Origin: Rhodocytophaga rosea
GTDB taxonomy: Bacteria; Bacteroidota; Bacteroidia; Cytophagales; 172606-1
Direction of reading: 5' to 3'
DNA length: 64,000 nucleotides
Assembly (NCBI RefSeq): GCF_010119975.1
Contig: NZ_CP048222.1
Coordinates: 3,676,501 to 3,740,500, forward strand
Translations under genes and position numbers: made by a program
Notes under the pieces: model-generated
What the model saw: only the letters and a program-made list of their open reading frames with translations
Databases searched by the model: none
Told to the model about the DNA's origin: nothing
Shown here: piece by piece, positions 1 to 9,356 of the stretch
How the letters are laid out: each line of letters begins with the position of its first letter
Position numbering within the stretch: position 1 is the first letter of the stretch

Positions 1-2664
1 ACCGAAAGACATAGCACCAGTAGCAAAACGCCGGAAGATGCTTTCTTTACTTTCTACTTCTTCTATTGGAATAGACTTGCGCTTTTTAAACTCCAGCATA
101 CCTCTTAAGGTAAGGGCTTTCTCTATCTGGTCGTTTATTTTCTGAGCGTATTTTTTGTATAAGTTATAATCTCCACGTTTGGTAGAATACTGAAGTAAAT
201 GGATTGTTTCCGGATTGAACAAGTGCGCTTCACCAGTACGTTTCCACTGCATTACTCCACCTACTTCCAGACGTGAATTCTGAATAGGCTTCAGAGGGAA
301 GGCTAATCTGTGTTTAATTAAAGCTTCGTTGGCAATTCCATCAAAATCCAGGCCTTCAATTCTGGAAATGGTTCCAGTAAAGCATTTTTCAATTACATAA
401 CTATTAATACCCAATGCTTCGAAAATCTGGGCACCCTGGTAAGACTGAAGCGTAGAAATTCCCATTTTAGAGAATATCTTCAATAACCCATATCCAATCG
501 CTTTTATATAATTATAGTGCGCCTGGGCTTCACTGATATTTTCAGGTAATAAATTATCCCGCTTGAATGAAGAAATAGTTTCAAAAGCGATATACGGATT
601 AATCGCAGAAACACCATAGCCAATTAAAGTAGCGAAATGATGGGTTTCCCGCACATCGCCGGCTTCCACAATCAGACTTGCTTTGGTACGCAGGCACTTT
701 CTGATCAAATGATGGTGTATAGCTCCTGCCGCAAGCAAGGATGGAATCGCTACATTCTTCTTGTCAAAATTTTTATCGGAAATAATCAGAATATTACAAC
801 CATCCAACACGGCTTGTTCTGCTTCCGCACAAAGTTTATCTATGGCTTTTTCCAGAACACCTTTTTTGCCTTCAGCAGGAAAAATGGCATCCAGCGTTTT
901 GGATTTAAAGTCAGGATGACTGATGTATTTGAGTTTATTTAAATCGTCGTTAACTAACACCGGATGCGACAAGTGCATTTGTTTGCAATGGTCAGGTGTT
1001 TCAACCAATATATTATGAGTAGGCCCAATGGTAGTAAACAAAGACATGACCATACGTTCGCGGATGGGATCGATAGGAGGATTGCTTACCTGGGCAAACA
1101 GCTGCTTAAAATAGTTGGATAAGTGCTGGCTCTGAGAAGACAAAACAGCAAGCGGCGTATCTGTTCCCATAGAACTGATTGGTTCTTGTGCAGAAAGGGC
1201 CATTGGCTGCAAAATCACTTTTAAATCTTCAGCCGTATAGCCAAATGCCTGCTGGCGGTGCACCAGGGTTTCATGGTCTAGCTGATAGGTAAGCTGCTTG
1301 GGTCCAGGTAACTGGTCTAAGCTTACTTTGTTTTTCTGAAGCCACTTGCCATAGGATTGCTGGGCACATAGATCTCTCTTCAATTCATCATCGCTAATGA
1401 TGCGGCCTTGCGTAAGATCAGCTACAAACATTTTACCTGGTTGCAGCCGTCCTTTTAATATTACTTTAGATTGGTCTACTACTAATGCACCAGCTTCAGA
1501 AGCCATAATGAGATAATCATCACTGGTCAGGCAATATCTGGAAGGGCGTAAACCATTTCTATCCAACGTTGCACCTACCAGATTTCCATCTGTAAAACAG
1601 ACAGCAGCCGGACCATCCCAGGGTTCCATCATGGAGGCATGATATTCATAAAATGCCTTCTTTTCTTCAGACATTAACTTATCTTCCTGCCAGGCTTCCG
1701 GAATCAGCATCATTAAGGCATGGGCAATAGAACGGCCGCCTAACACCAGTAATTCTACCAGGCTATCCAGGTTAGCTGAATCAGAATCGTTGGGGTTACA
1801 GATAGGCAGTAACATCTGGATTTCTTCATCAGTAAAAAAGGATGAGTGCAGAATAGCTTCCTTAGATTTCATCCAATTGATATTTCCCCGGATGGTATTG
1901 ATTTCTCCGTTATGGGCAATATAGCGGAATGGCTGAGCCAGCTTCCACTTAGGAAACGTATTGGTAGAAAACCTGGAATGTATCAGCGCCAGTCCGGAAA
2001 TCAACCGGGAATCCTGTAAATCAGGAAAATAATTCCTCAGTTGTACGGTGCGTAACTGACCTTTGTATACAATGGTTTTACAAGAAAAGGAAGCAAAGTA
2101 AAAAGACTCATCATTGCCTACCATGTTATTGATAGCATGCGTAGCATAATTCTTCAATAAGTATAGTCTTCTTTCCAGTTTACCCGGATCATTATATATT
2201 TGAGTAGGCTTTACAAATACCTGTTCAATCTTAGGCTCACCGGCTAGGGCAGAAGGTCCAACAACTTTATTATATACCGGTACTTCCCGATAACCCAGCA
2301 GTTCAAATCCTACTTCTTTAATGTGTTTATTAAACATCCGTCTACATTTTTCACGGATATTATAATCAGCTGAGAAAAACAACATTCCTACTCCATATTC
2401 ACCTGCTTCCGGTAGTTCAAATCCTTCTTCCCTGCATTTATCTTTTAAAAATGTATGAGGAATCTGTAATAATATGCCTGCTCCATCACCAGACTCCGGA
2501 TCACATCCGCAAGCGCCTCTATGCTCCATATTTTCCAGCATAGTAATCGCATCCTCCACGATTTTATGTGATTTTATTCCCTTTAGGTGTGCTACAAATC
2601 CGGTTCCACAAGAGTCATGTTCTAAAATAGGAACATACAAGGTTTTTTGGTTTTCTTCTTTCAT
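1..2664 (-). CDS. gltB: Glutamate synthase large subunit, 5' part (runs off the window)
   Basis: The first 888 codons of the large (alpha) subunit of glutamate synthase, which makes two glutamates from glutamine and 2-oxoglutarate in ammonium assimilation. I read it from the ATG at 2664. The N-terminus has HDSCGTGF, placing the class II amidotransferase nucleophile at Cys19 behind an 18-residue propeptide; in this family the propeptide is removed so that Cys becomes residue 1. HRGACGCDPESGDGAG follows, then the long glutaminase domain to about residue 400 and the central domain. The frame is open to base 1, where it reads TGAMSFG at the start of the FMN/synthase domain. That domain and the Fe-S cluster cysteines lie outside the window, so the family's usual length of about 1500 residues cannot be checked. 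No gltD is visible here. The function is clear from the motifs. Confidence 0.96.
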   Translation of the reverse strand, partial: MKEENQKTLYVPILEHDSCGTGFVAHLKGIKSHKIVEDAITMLENMEHRGACGCDPESGDGAGILLQIPHTFLKDKCREEGFELPEAGEYGVGMLFFSADYNIREKCRRMFNKHIKEVGFELLGYREVPVYNKVVGPSALAGEPKIEQVFVKPTQIYNDPGKLERRLYLLKNYATHAINNMVGNDESFYFASFSCKTIVYKGQLRTVQLRNYFPDLQDSRLISGLALIHSRFSTNTFPKWKLAQPFRYIAHNGEINTIRGNINWMKSKEAILHSSFFTDEEIQMLLPICNPNDSDSANLDSLVELLVLGGRSIAHALMMLIPEAWQEDKLMSEEKKAFYEYHASMMEPWDGPAAVCFTDGNLVGATLDRNGLRPSRYCLTSDDYLIMASEAGALVVDQSKVILKGRLQPGKMFVADLTQGRIISDDELKRDLCAQQSYGKWLQKNKVSLDQLPGPKQLTYQLDHETLVHRQQAFGYTAEDLKVILQPMALSAQEPISSMGTDTPLAVLSSQSQHLSNYFKQLFAQVSNPPIDPIRERMVMSLFTTIGPTHNILVETPDHCKQMHLSHPVLVNDDLNKLKYISHPDFKSKTLDAIFPAEGKKGVLEKAIDKLCAEAEQAVLDGCNILIISDKNFDKKNVAIPSLLAAGAIHHHLIRKCLRTKASLIVEAGDVRETHHFATLIGYGVSAINPYIAFETISSFKRDNLLPENISEAQAHYNYIKAIGYGLLKIFSKMGISTLQSYQGAQIFEALGINSYVIEKCFTGTISRIEGLDFDGIANEALIKHRLAFPLKPIQNSRLEVGGVMQWKRTGEAHLFNPETIHLLQYSTKRGDYNLYKKYAQKINDQIEKALTLRGMLEFKKRKSIPIEEVESKESIFRRFATGAMSFG

Positions 2665-3481
2665 GGGAGTGCTTTGTTAAAATAGCTCTTCAGTGATCAA
2701 TAAGTATCGGTTTTCCGCTTAATAAGATTATTAAATAAACAAAAATTAAAAAAATGGGGTTCGTCTTTAAAAAATTTGTAATAAAGTGAGAATTTATTTG
2801 AAAATTAAATTTTTACAAAGAGAACCCACAAGATAGGAATTTTTAAATATACAAACACACAAAGACGAAAAAAAATTTCTTACTAAACCAAATTTTTGAT
2901 TACAAAGCGACTCTTATACAATTTCTTATTCTATATTTATTCATTTATATAAGAATAAAATATTGATATTTGAAATTTATTGAATTTTAAATATTTTAAT
3001 ATATGCTTGTACTTTATGTATAAAAATTGAGTATTTATACTCATAAATCAATTGGTATTTTGATAATTTAAAGAATTAATTGTACGTTTTACAGACCACA
3101 ATAGAATTATTACAGTTAATGATAATAGCTAAAATGACTGTAAGCCATACAAAATTGTAAGTGTAGAAATAAAATACAAATAAAATTTGCTTACACAGAA
3201 GAGAGAAGATTAAAAATACTATACAAAAAAATAAGCTCAGAAGTTTGGATCGAGGAAAATAAGGATACTATAAAAGATTCAATAAAACATTTTTCTATAA
3301 TCATCATCAGAAAAATAGTATGATTATGCCCATTTAAGAACTAGAAATTTTTGTTGTATTTTATATCAAATGAGCAGATAATAAATACAATGCTTTACAT
3401 AATTGAGGCAACATAGAATTATTGTGTTTTTTACAATAACGCTTTAATAATTCTGCAGCAAGAGAAATCCCTTTAAAGGAT
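2665..3481. other. Long AT-rich gap upstream of gltB
   Basis: About 800 bases with no plausible coding frame, extremely AT-rich compared with the flanking genes. It must hold the gltB promoter on its left side and the 3' end region of the MFS gene on its right. I see no strong hairpin, RNA gene or repeat array in it. Confidence 0.5.
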
Positions 3482-5137
3482 TTATGACTGTCCTTCCATA
3501 TTCTCAAAAGGAGGAGCAATATCTACATTAGGTGCTTTGGGAAAAGCGATATAATGGGTGACCCGTGGAGGAACTGACCCTGTATGAAAATGTATGACCC
3601 TGGTTTCGATAGCTAAATCTTCTTTGGTAAACCTATGATGCTGCCGCTGATGTTCTCCCCAGGTAGCCACATAAAAAAATTCAGTAATCCGGCTAGGATT
3701 AGTTACATCTGTGAAAACACCTGCACGTAATGCCCCATCCCGTAAGCGAAGGCGGACCAACTGATCAACGGCCTGACGGAAAGCAGGGATATCAGCTACT
3801 TTTACCATGTATTCCACCATTACTACTACTGGTCCATCATCCGGGTCAATATCGCCTTGAACGGTTGGTTCAGGCCAGTGTTCTGCCGGTGTTAAATTCA
3901 AATTTTCTGCCGGTGAAATCGGAAAAGGAATCGCCAGGAAAGCACTTAGCAGGAGCCAGACTGCTGCTGCCACTAAAGCTATCCAAAGGCTGAAATGATC
4001 AGCAAGTGTTCCCCAGGTTACACTTCCTAAAGCCATACCTCCCTGAAACACCAGCATATAAATACTTAAAACCCGAGCTTGCACCCATTTTGGCAGATTC
4101 AGTTGTACGGTTGTGTTAAAACTGGTCATAATCATCAGCCAGGCCATTCCAGATAAAAACATTACCGGATACAGCCAGTATGCAGCAGGAAAAAATGCCA
4201 GAGATAGATTGGTGCCAGTAAAAATAACAATAGCAATTAACACCCGCTGGTTCACGGTGAATCGCCGGTTGATTATACCTGTCGTAAAAGCACCACTTAC
4301 TGCACCGGCGCCCAGCCAGGAGAGCATTACCCCATACGCACTTGAATCTAACTGAAGTCTCCGGGCGACCACAATAGAAAGCAAAGCCCACATAGCACTG
4401 GCCCCAAATGAGAAACTAAACGCCCTAATAAGGATCGCATAAATTGCTGGTGAATACTGTACATACCGAACACCCGCCCGTAAGGCACCAATAAAATTTT
4501 CTGCAGGAACACTCGAAACGGCTACTTTTCGTTTCCAGGAATAAATCACAATCCAGGTACCCAGAAAAGAAACCCCATTGAGCAGAAAAACATAGCCTGG
4601 TGAAAAATACGAAATGATTACGCCGCCGATTGCCGGACCAACAGCTCTGGCTACGTTAATACTTACCCCATTTAAAGTGAGTGCAAAAGGCAATACCGGT
4701 CGGGGAATGAGTTCAGGGGTAATGGTTTGCCATACAGGGCCATTTAAGGCTGCGCCCATACCTAATAAAAATGTAAATGATAATACACCCAATGCAGATA
4801 TATTGCCCATTAATGTAAGGGTACCTAGCAATGTAGCCATACAAGCCATAAATCCCTGCGTAAACAGCAACATTCTCCTCCGGTCGGTAAGATCGGCAAG
4901 TGCCCCTGCAGGTACACTCAATAAGAATGAAGGTAAACTGGTAGCTGTCTGCATAAGGGCAACCAGCAATGTAGAAGTAGTTAGAATAGTTACAAGCCAG
5001 ACACCAGCCACATTCTGCATCCAGGTACCTATGTTAGATACCAGCGAAGCAATCCAGATAGCCCGGAACAGGGAAAAGGTAAAGGGAGTCCATAAACTTA
5101 TTTTTGAGTCAGGTACAGGAGAGGGTGGCGCAATCAT
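3482..5137 (-). CDS. MFS exporter (MFS_3/EntS type) with C-terminal ABM-like domain
   Basis: A 551-residue inner-membrane transporter. Residues about 20-420 hold some twelve hydrophobic helices. The loop LADLTDRRRMLLF at about residue 82 is the typical MFS loop 2-3 motif. The sequence matches the MFS_3 'transmembrane secretion effector' / EntS-like family. After the last helix an acidic linker leads to a soluble domain (about 435-535) with VVVMVEYMVKVADIPAFRQA and WGEHQRQHHRFTKED, resembling the dimeric alpha-beta barrel of antibiotic-biosynthesis monooxygenase (ABM)-like proteins. This fusion is known in the family. It probably exports a small hydrophobic compound, but the substrate cannot be told. 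It is a single gene, and its promoter must lie in the gap right of 5137. Confidence 0.85.
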   Translation of the reverse strand: MIAPPSPVPDSKISLWTPFTFSLFRAIWIASLVSNIGTWMQNVAGVWLVTILTTSTLLVALMQTATSLPSFLLSVPAGALADLTDRRRMLLFTQGFMACMATLLGTLTLMGNISALGVLSFTFLLGMGAALNGPVWQTITPELIPRPVLPFALTLNGVSINVARAVGPAIGGVIISYFSPGYVFLLNGVSFLGTWIVIYSWKRKVAVSSVPAENFIGALRAGVRYVQYSPAIYAILIRAFSFSFGASAMWALLSIVVARRLQLDSSAYGVMLSWLGAGAVSGAFTTGIINRRFTVNQRVLIAIVIFTGTNLSLAFFPAAYWLYPVMFLSGMAWLMIMTSFNTTVQLNLPKWVQARVLSIYMLVFQGGMALGSVTWGTLADHFSLWIALVAAAVWLLLSAFLAIPFPISPAENLNLTPAEHWPEPTVQGDIDPDDGPVVVMVEYMVKVADIPAFRQAVDQLVRLRLRDGALRAGVFTDVTNPSRITEFFYVATWGEHQRQHHRFTKEDLAIETRVIHFHTGSVPPRVTHYIAFPKAPNVDIAPPFENMEGQS

Positions 5138-5310
5138 ACTGCTTACTTATATCTTTAGGCTGGTTAGAATGGAAATGCTTCAGACAAAGTAAAGAACTCA
5201 TACGAATATCTAATGAAGTGGTTTCCTTAGAATGAACAGGAAGAAATTCTGCTTAAAGTAAATAGTAACTCGAAACAGTAACAAGATTTTAGCTGAGTAA
5301 ATAAAAAATT

Positions 5311-5345
5311 GAGCCATCCGATACAAACATTGTAAACGATGGCTC
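5311..5345 (-). terminator. Hairpin terminator of the small membrane protein gene
   Basis: GAGCCATC (5311-5318) pairs with GATGGCTC (5338-5345). Read on the minus strand, the stem is followed by AATTTTTTATT, a good intrinsic-terminator tail. It lies about 70 bases past the stop of the minus-strand membrane gene at 5416. Confidence 0.7.
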
Positions 5346-5415
5346 CGGAAACTCAATACAAAATTAATAATACCTGCTTTAAGGTAACTAGCGCATATCG
5401 GCTGAATGAAAGTAG

Positions 5416-5931
5416 TTACTCAAAAGCCTGGTAACTGGTGGTATCCGGTGAGGCAAGTTTATAATTCAGGCAGATAGTCGAAAGTGTAAGAATCAGCAGC
5501 AGCAGTGCAGGTAGTAACAAATACAAAGGACTTCCCAGAATCAAATGAACACTAAATACTGCAATGCTCATAAGAGTTAATCCTAGCTGAGCCGCAAAAC
5601 TGGTAACAGGAAATAATTGAATCAGTGCCAGCAAGGTAGCAATAATACTCATCCCATATAGAAAAGAAACGGGTATACCGCTTTGAAAACTGAAAAGATA
5701 TACCGGAATATCAGCAATCCACAATAAAATACCACCCAGGATGAATACCAGAGATACCATAATCTGCAATATGGTATACACTACTTTCATTTTCAGGTAA
5801 GCAGATAGACTTTTAGTTGTGGATTCGTTTGGCTCCGGCTTACTGGGCTGAACAAATAAATTAAGATAATGCGGAGCCATAGATGTAGACTCATAATTTT
5901 TGGAAGAATGTATATTTGATCTCGTAAGCAT
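5416..5931 (-). CDS. Small four-helix membrane protein, unknown function
   Basis: I do not recognise a family. From the ATG at 5931 the protein is 171 residues (MLTRSNIHSS...). A further ATG at 5880 is possible, and a longer frame reaches 5997. A polar N-terminal tail of about 45 residues is followed by four hydrophobic segments (MVSLVFILGGILLWIA, SFLYGMSIIATLLALIQL, LTLMSIAVFSVHLILG, LLLPALLLLILTLSTICL). The layout resembles DoxX-like four-helix proteins, but I see no diagnostic motif. It stands alone on the minus strand with its own terminator downstream. Confidence 0.6.
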   Translation of the reverse strand: MLTRSNIHSSKNYESTSMAPHYLNLFVQPSKPEPNESTTKSLSAYLKMKVVYTILQIMVSLVFILGGILLWIADIPVYLFSFQSGIPVSFLYGMSIIATLLALIQLFPVTSFAAQLGLTLMSIAVFSVHLILGSPLYLLLPALLLLILTLSTICLNYKLASPDTTSYQAFE

Positions 5932-6378
5932 ATCCGTCGGTGATTTGTTGAAATAAATGTAAAGGATTATCAGAAAATGCTGCGACGAAATAGACAATTT
6001 GGGTAAATCAATAGACCAGTGACACCAGTTTGCCTTTTTTTGACGTATGAGCAGGCGTCCAAAATAGAAATTTACCTGGCATCAGTACGTTATAGATTCC
6101 TTATTCTAATAGTATACATCTATTTTACTCCATTTCGGAATATAAATACTTACTCTCCAAATATCCATTTTATTTATGCTAAAGCCCGGTTTATACGCCA
6201 ATTGCTAAATTTTGCTAAGCAGAGCTAACGTATATTCTTATATTATAATAAATTTGAACTAAATTAGGTTTTAACACGAACCTGCCGTTTACCGTAAGAT
6301 TAACGGTGCATCGCACGTCTAAAAATAATACGCTGATAGCTGCGTTTAACAAAAACTGATAACTCTAAAAGGAATTAT
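5932..6378. other. Divergent intergenic region upstream of rpoN
   Basis: About 450 bases between the minus-strand membrane protein and rpoN. It must contain both promoters. I find no convincing operator or coding frame: a 69-codon plus-strand frame at 6019-6228 has no family resemblance. The AAAAGGA just before the rpoN ATG is a plausible ribosome binding site. Confidence 0.4.
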
Positions 6379-7842
6379 ATGCAGAAGCTTGGTTTAAATC
6401 AGTCGCTTAGCCAGAAACTTTCACCCCAGCAGATACAATTTATCAAACTGTTGCAGATTCCTACGGCCGAACTGGATGCCCGGATAGAGGAAGAACTGGA
6501 AATAAATCCGGCATTGGAAGAAGGCAGAGAAGAGATAGCAGACGACAATGCAGAACCGGAGGCTGATTACGATGATAATGACGATGATGATAGTTTTGAT
6601 GATGGTATGAATGATGATTTAAATGTGGACGATTACCTGCGTGACGATGACATAAGTGGCTATAAAATGCAGGGCGATGGCGGTGGAGACGATGAAGACC
6701 GGGAAATGCCCATTGCCATGACTTCTACTTTAACGGATGCTTTATTAACCCAGCTTGGTTTCCTGCGTTTAGATGAACGTCAAACCATTATCGGCCGTCA
6801 GCTGATTGGAAGTATAGACAATGATGGCTACATCCGCCGCGAACTGGAAGCGATTGTAAATGACCTGGCCTTTTCGCAGAATATAGAAACTACTACGGAA
6901 GAGGTAGAAGATATTTTGTTTAAAGTCCAGACGTTTGACCCGGCTGGCATTGCTGCCCGTAACTTACAGGAATGTTTATTACTACAGTTAGACCGTAAAG
7001 ATCATCACAATCCAGTGGTTACCTATGCCATCAAAATCATAGACGACCAGTTTGAAGAATTTACAAAAAAACACTACGATAAAATCCAGAAGCGGCTCAA
7101 CATTAATGAGGAAGAAATGAAAGAAGCCGTAAATATTATTACCAAGCTCAATCCCAAACCAGGAGGAACTGCCAGCGGCGACGTTCGTACACAATACCTC
7201 ATTCCGGATTTTTTGCTGATCAACAACAATGGAAAACTTGAATTATCGCTGAATTCCCGCAATGCACCAGAACTTAAAATCAGCCGTTCGTATGCCGAAA
7301 TGCTGGATACCTATGATAAAAGCAACAAAAAGGACAAAGGTATCCGTGAAACGGTAACTTTTGTGAAACAGAAACTGGATGCTGCCAAATGGTTTATCGA
7401 TGCGATTAAACAAAGGCAGCAAACCCTGCTCCGGACAATGAACGCTATTATTCAATACCAGTACGATTTCTTTTTAACTGGCGACGAAAGTAGGCTGCGT
7501 CCCATGATCCTGAAAGATATTGCCCATTCCATTGACATGGATATTTCAACTGTTTCCAGGGTAGCCAACAGTAAAGCCGTTCAAACAGAATTTGGTATTT
7601 ATCCTTTAAAGTATTTCTTCTCTGAGGGCATTGCCACTGATTCTGGCGAAGATGTAAGCAGCCGGGAGGTGAAATATATTCTCAAAGAACTGATAGATAA
7701 TGAAGACAAACGGGTGCCCCTATCAGATGATAAACTGGAGAAAATATTGAATGAGAAAGGCTATAATATCGCCCGCCGAACTGTAGCTAAATACCGCGAA
7801 CAACTTAATATTCCGGTAGCCCGTCTTCGCAAAGAACTTTAA
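6379..7842 (+). CDS. rpoN: RNA polymerase sigma-54 factor
   Basis: Sigma-54 (487 residues) directs core RNA polymerase to -24/-12 promoters and needs enhancer-binding AAA activators. Region I is clear at the N-terminus (LNQSLSQKLSPQQIQFIKLLQIPTAELDARIEEELEINPALEE, quoted here in overlapping sense: LNQSLSQKLSP then QIQFIKLLQIP then EEELEINPALEE). A very acidic region II follows at about 54-90. The helix-turn-helix is near residue 375 (DIAHSIDMDISTVSRVANSK). The RpoN box ARRTVAKYREQL is near residue 465, complete and close to the C-terminus. No sigma-54 activator is encoded in this window. A PAP2-like gene follows 30 bases downstream and is probably co-transcribed. Confidence 0.97.
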   Translation: MQKLGLNQSLSQKLSPQQIQFIKLLQIPTAELDARIEEELEINPALEEGREEIADDNAEPEADYDDNDDDDSFDDGMNDDLNVDDYLRDDDISGYKMQGDGGGDDEDREMPIAMTSTLTDALLTQLGFLRLDERQTIIGRQLIGSIDNDGYIRRELEAIVNDLAFSQNIETTTEEVEDILFKVQTFDPAGIAARNLQECLLLQLDRKDHHNPVVTYAIKIIDDQFEEFTKKHYDKIQKRLNINEEEMKEAVNIITKLNPKPGGTASGDVRTQYLIPDFLLINNNGKLELSLNSRNAPELKISRSYAEMLDTYDKSNKKDKGIRETVTFVKQKLDAAKWFIDAIKQRQQTLLRTMNAIIQYQYDFFLTGDESRLRPMILKDIAHSIDMDISTVSRVANSKAVQTEFGIYPLKYFFSEGIATDSGEDVSSREVKYILKELIDNEDKRVPLSDDKLEKILNEKGYNIARRTVAKYREQLNIPVARLRKEL

Positions 7843-7872
7843 AAAATTAATGGTTTCTGGTTAACTTGCCGG

Positions 7873-8562
7873 ATGGATAATACAAAATACGTGTTTGAAG
7901 ATTCCACTATCCAAGAGTTTAATCATTCACACCCTACACCTGTGTTGAATAGATTCGCCCTGGCACTTTCTGCCTTGCTGCATCCTTTGCTGATGCCAAC
8001 CCTTCTATTTTCTATTTTACTTTACTTTTCCCCAGCAATATTCGGAATCGCCAACGAAGCTATGCAATGGCGCCTGTTGATGCTGATTGCCTTTACTACT
8101 TTCCTGATTCCGCTGTTAAGTATGCTGCTAATGTTTAGGGTACGTTCTATTTCCAGTTTAACCCTGGATAACAAAAATGAACGGTTTATGCCCTTTCTCA
8201 TTACTACTTTATTTTATATGGTTACTACTTACCTGTTTCTCAGGCAGATGCAAGGCTATTTTACGATGATTGTGGTTCTGAGCAGTATTACTTTTTCTAT
8301 TGCTCTGGTTACCCTGATTACCGTTTTCTGGAAGATTAGTGCACATAGTGTAGGCATTTGTGGAATGATAGGTTTCTTGTTCGGTTTTTATCAGAAGTAT
8401 GCCGATCCACAGTTATTCTATCCGATTCTGGTTGTAATTCTTTTAGCCGGACTGCTGATGAGCGCCAGATTATACCTGAATGCCCATACGCCTGCTCAGG
8501 TGTTTGCAGGCGGTTTATTAGGATTAGTTATTAGTTTTGCTACCGTATACTTGCTGGTTTGA
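7873..8562 (+). CDS. PAP2-family-like membrane phosphatase
   Basis: A 229-residue protein with about six hydrophobic helices. The C-terminal half carries recognisable PAP2 motifs: KISAHSVG near residue 153 corresponds to the SGH motif, and SARLYLNAHTPAQVFAGG near residue 196 corresponds to the SRxxLxxH..D/A..AG motif with its catalytic His. The first PAP2 motif (KxxxxxxRP) is only weakly represented by LDNKNERFMPF near residue 98. It could act on a lipid or isoprenoid phosphate, or be a degenerate member with a structural role. It is likely co-transcribed with rpoN, 30 bases upstream, and converges with the response regulator 12 bases away. Confidence 0.72.
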   Translation: MDNTKYVFEDSTIQEFNHSHPTPVLNRFALALSALLHPLLMPTLLFSILLYFSPAIFGIANEAMQWRLLMLIAFTTFLIPLLSMLLMFRVRSISSLTLDNKNERFMPFLITTLFYMVTTYLFLRQMQGYFTMIVVLSSITFSIALVTLITVFWKISAHSVGICGMIGFLFGFYQKYADPQLFYPILVVILLAGLLMSARLYLNAHTPAQVFAGGLLGLVISFATVYLLV

Positions 8563-8574
8563 TGATAGGTTTAT

Positions 8575-9318
8575 TCAAAGCCAGCCAAACCGTTCTAGTA
8601 ATTTCTCCTTCTGCTGGCGGGCTACCGGAATACTTTTCCCATTAGATAGCAACAAATAGATACCTTCTCCTTTGATGAGTTTTTGAATATGCGACAGGTT
8701 TACCAGGTATTGCCTGTGTACCCGTATAAAATCGTGGGGCTCCAGCACTTCCTGTACATCTCCTAAGGTTTTAGATACTAAGTATTGTTCTCCGTTTTCC
8801 AGGTAACAGCGGGTATAATTACTATCAGACTCGCAATAAATAATTTGTCGTATATCTGCGAACACCAGTCCGTGGGCATGAGGAAGCGCAATGCGCTGTG
8901 GATGATTATTTCCAGACAAAGTATAATGCTGGCGGAGGAGTTCAAGCTGTGCTGGGTTCACTTTATTGTACTGTTCGGCTTTTCGTACTGCTGCTACCAG
9001 ATCAATCGTGTCTACTGGCTTCAGCAGGTAATCGAGGGCACTAAAGCGGAAAGCCTTTACCGCATACTGATCATAAGCGGTAATGAAAATAATGGCAAAA
9101 GAAATCTCTCCAATCTTTTCCAGTAACTGAAATCCATTCATCACAGGCATTTCAATATCGAGAAATACCAGTGCCGGTTTAAGTGTCCGGATAGCTTTCA
9201 GCCCCTCAGCGCTATCTGTATATTGTCCAACCACTTCCACCTCCGGACAGTGCCTGCCAAGTTGCAAAGCCAACAGTTGAATGTTGTCAGGCTCATCGTC
9301 AATCAGAATAGCTCGCAT
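8575..9318 (-). CDS. LytTR-family response regulator
   Basis: A 247-residue regulator. The receiver domain (1-120) has the acidic pair at Asp7/Asp8, phospho-acceptor Asp54 in FLDIEMP, a Thr in IIFITAYDQY and the conserved Lys in LLKPVD. A linker leads to a LytTR DNA-binding domain (about 145-245) with IIYCESDSNYTRCYL, the FIRVHRQYLVNLSHI core and VARQQKEKLLERF at the end. It lies 38 bases downstream of the histidine kinase, so the two form a two-component operon transcribed kinase first. The target genes are unknown. The family controls envelope or exopolysaccharide functions in many Bacteroidota. Confidence 0.94.
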   Translation of the reverse strand: MRAILIDDEPDNIQLLALQLGRHCPEVEVVGQYTDSAEGLKAIRTLKPALVFLDIEMPVMNGFQLLEKIGEISFAIIFITAYDQYAVKAFRFSALDYLLKPVDTIDLVAAVRKAEQYNKVNPAQLELLRQHYTLSGNNHPQRIALPHAHGLVFADIRQIIYCESDSNYTRCYLENGEQYLVSKTLGDVQEVLEPHDFIRVHRQYLVNLSHIQKLIKGEGIYLLLSNGKSIPVARQQKEKLLERFGWL

Positions 9319-9356
9319 AGAGAATAATTCACTTTAAAAATGATAAATGCAATCAT

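Noticed and set aside
4614-5192. 192-codon plus-strand frame
   Set aside because: It lies antisense to the well-supported MFS gene and its composition mirrors the hydrophobic helices. No family resemblance.
6019-6228. 69-codon plus-strand frame
   Set aside because: No ribosome binding site, no resemblance, and biased towards Tyr/Phe/Ile as expected of AT-rich non-coding DNA.
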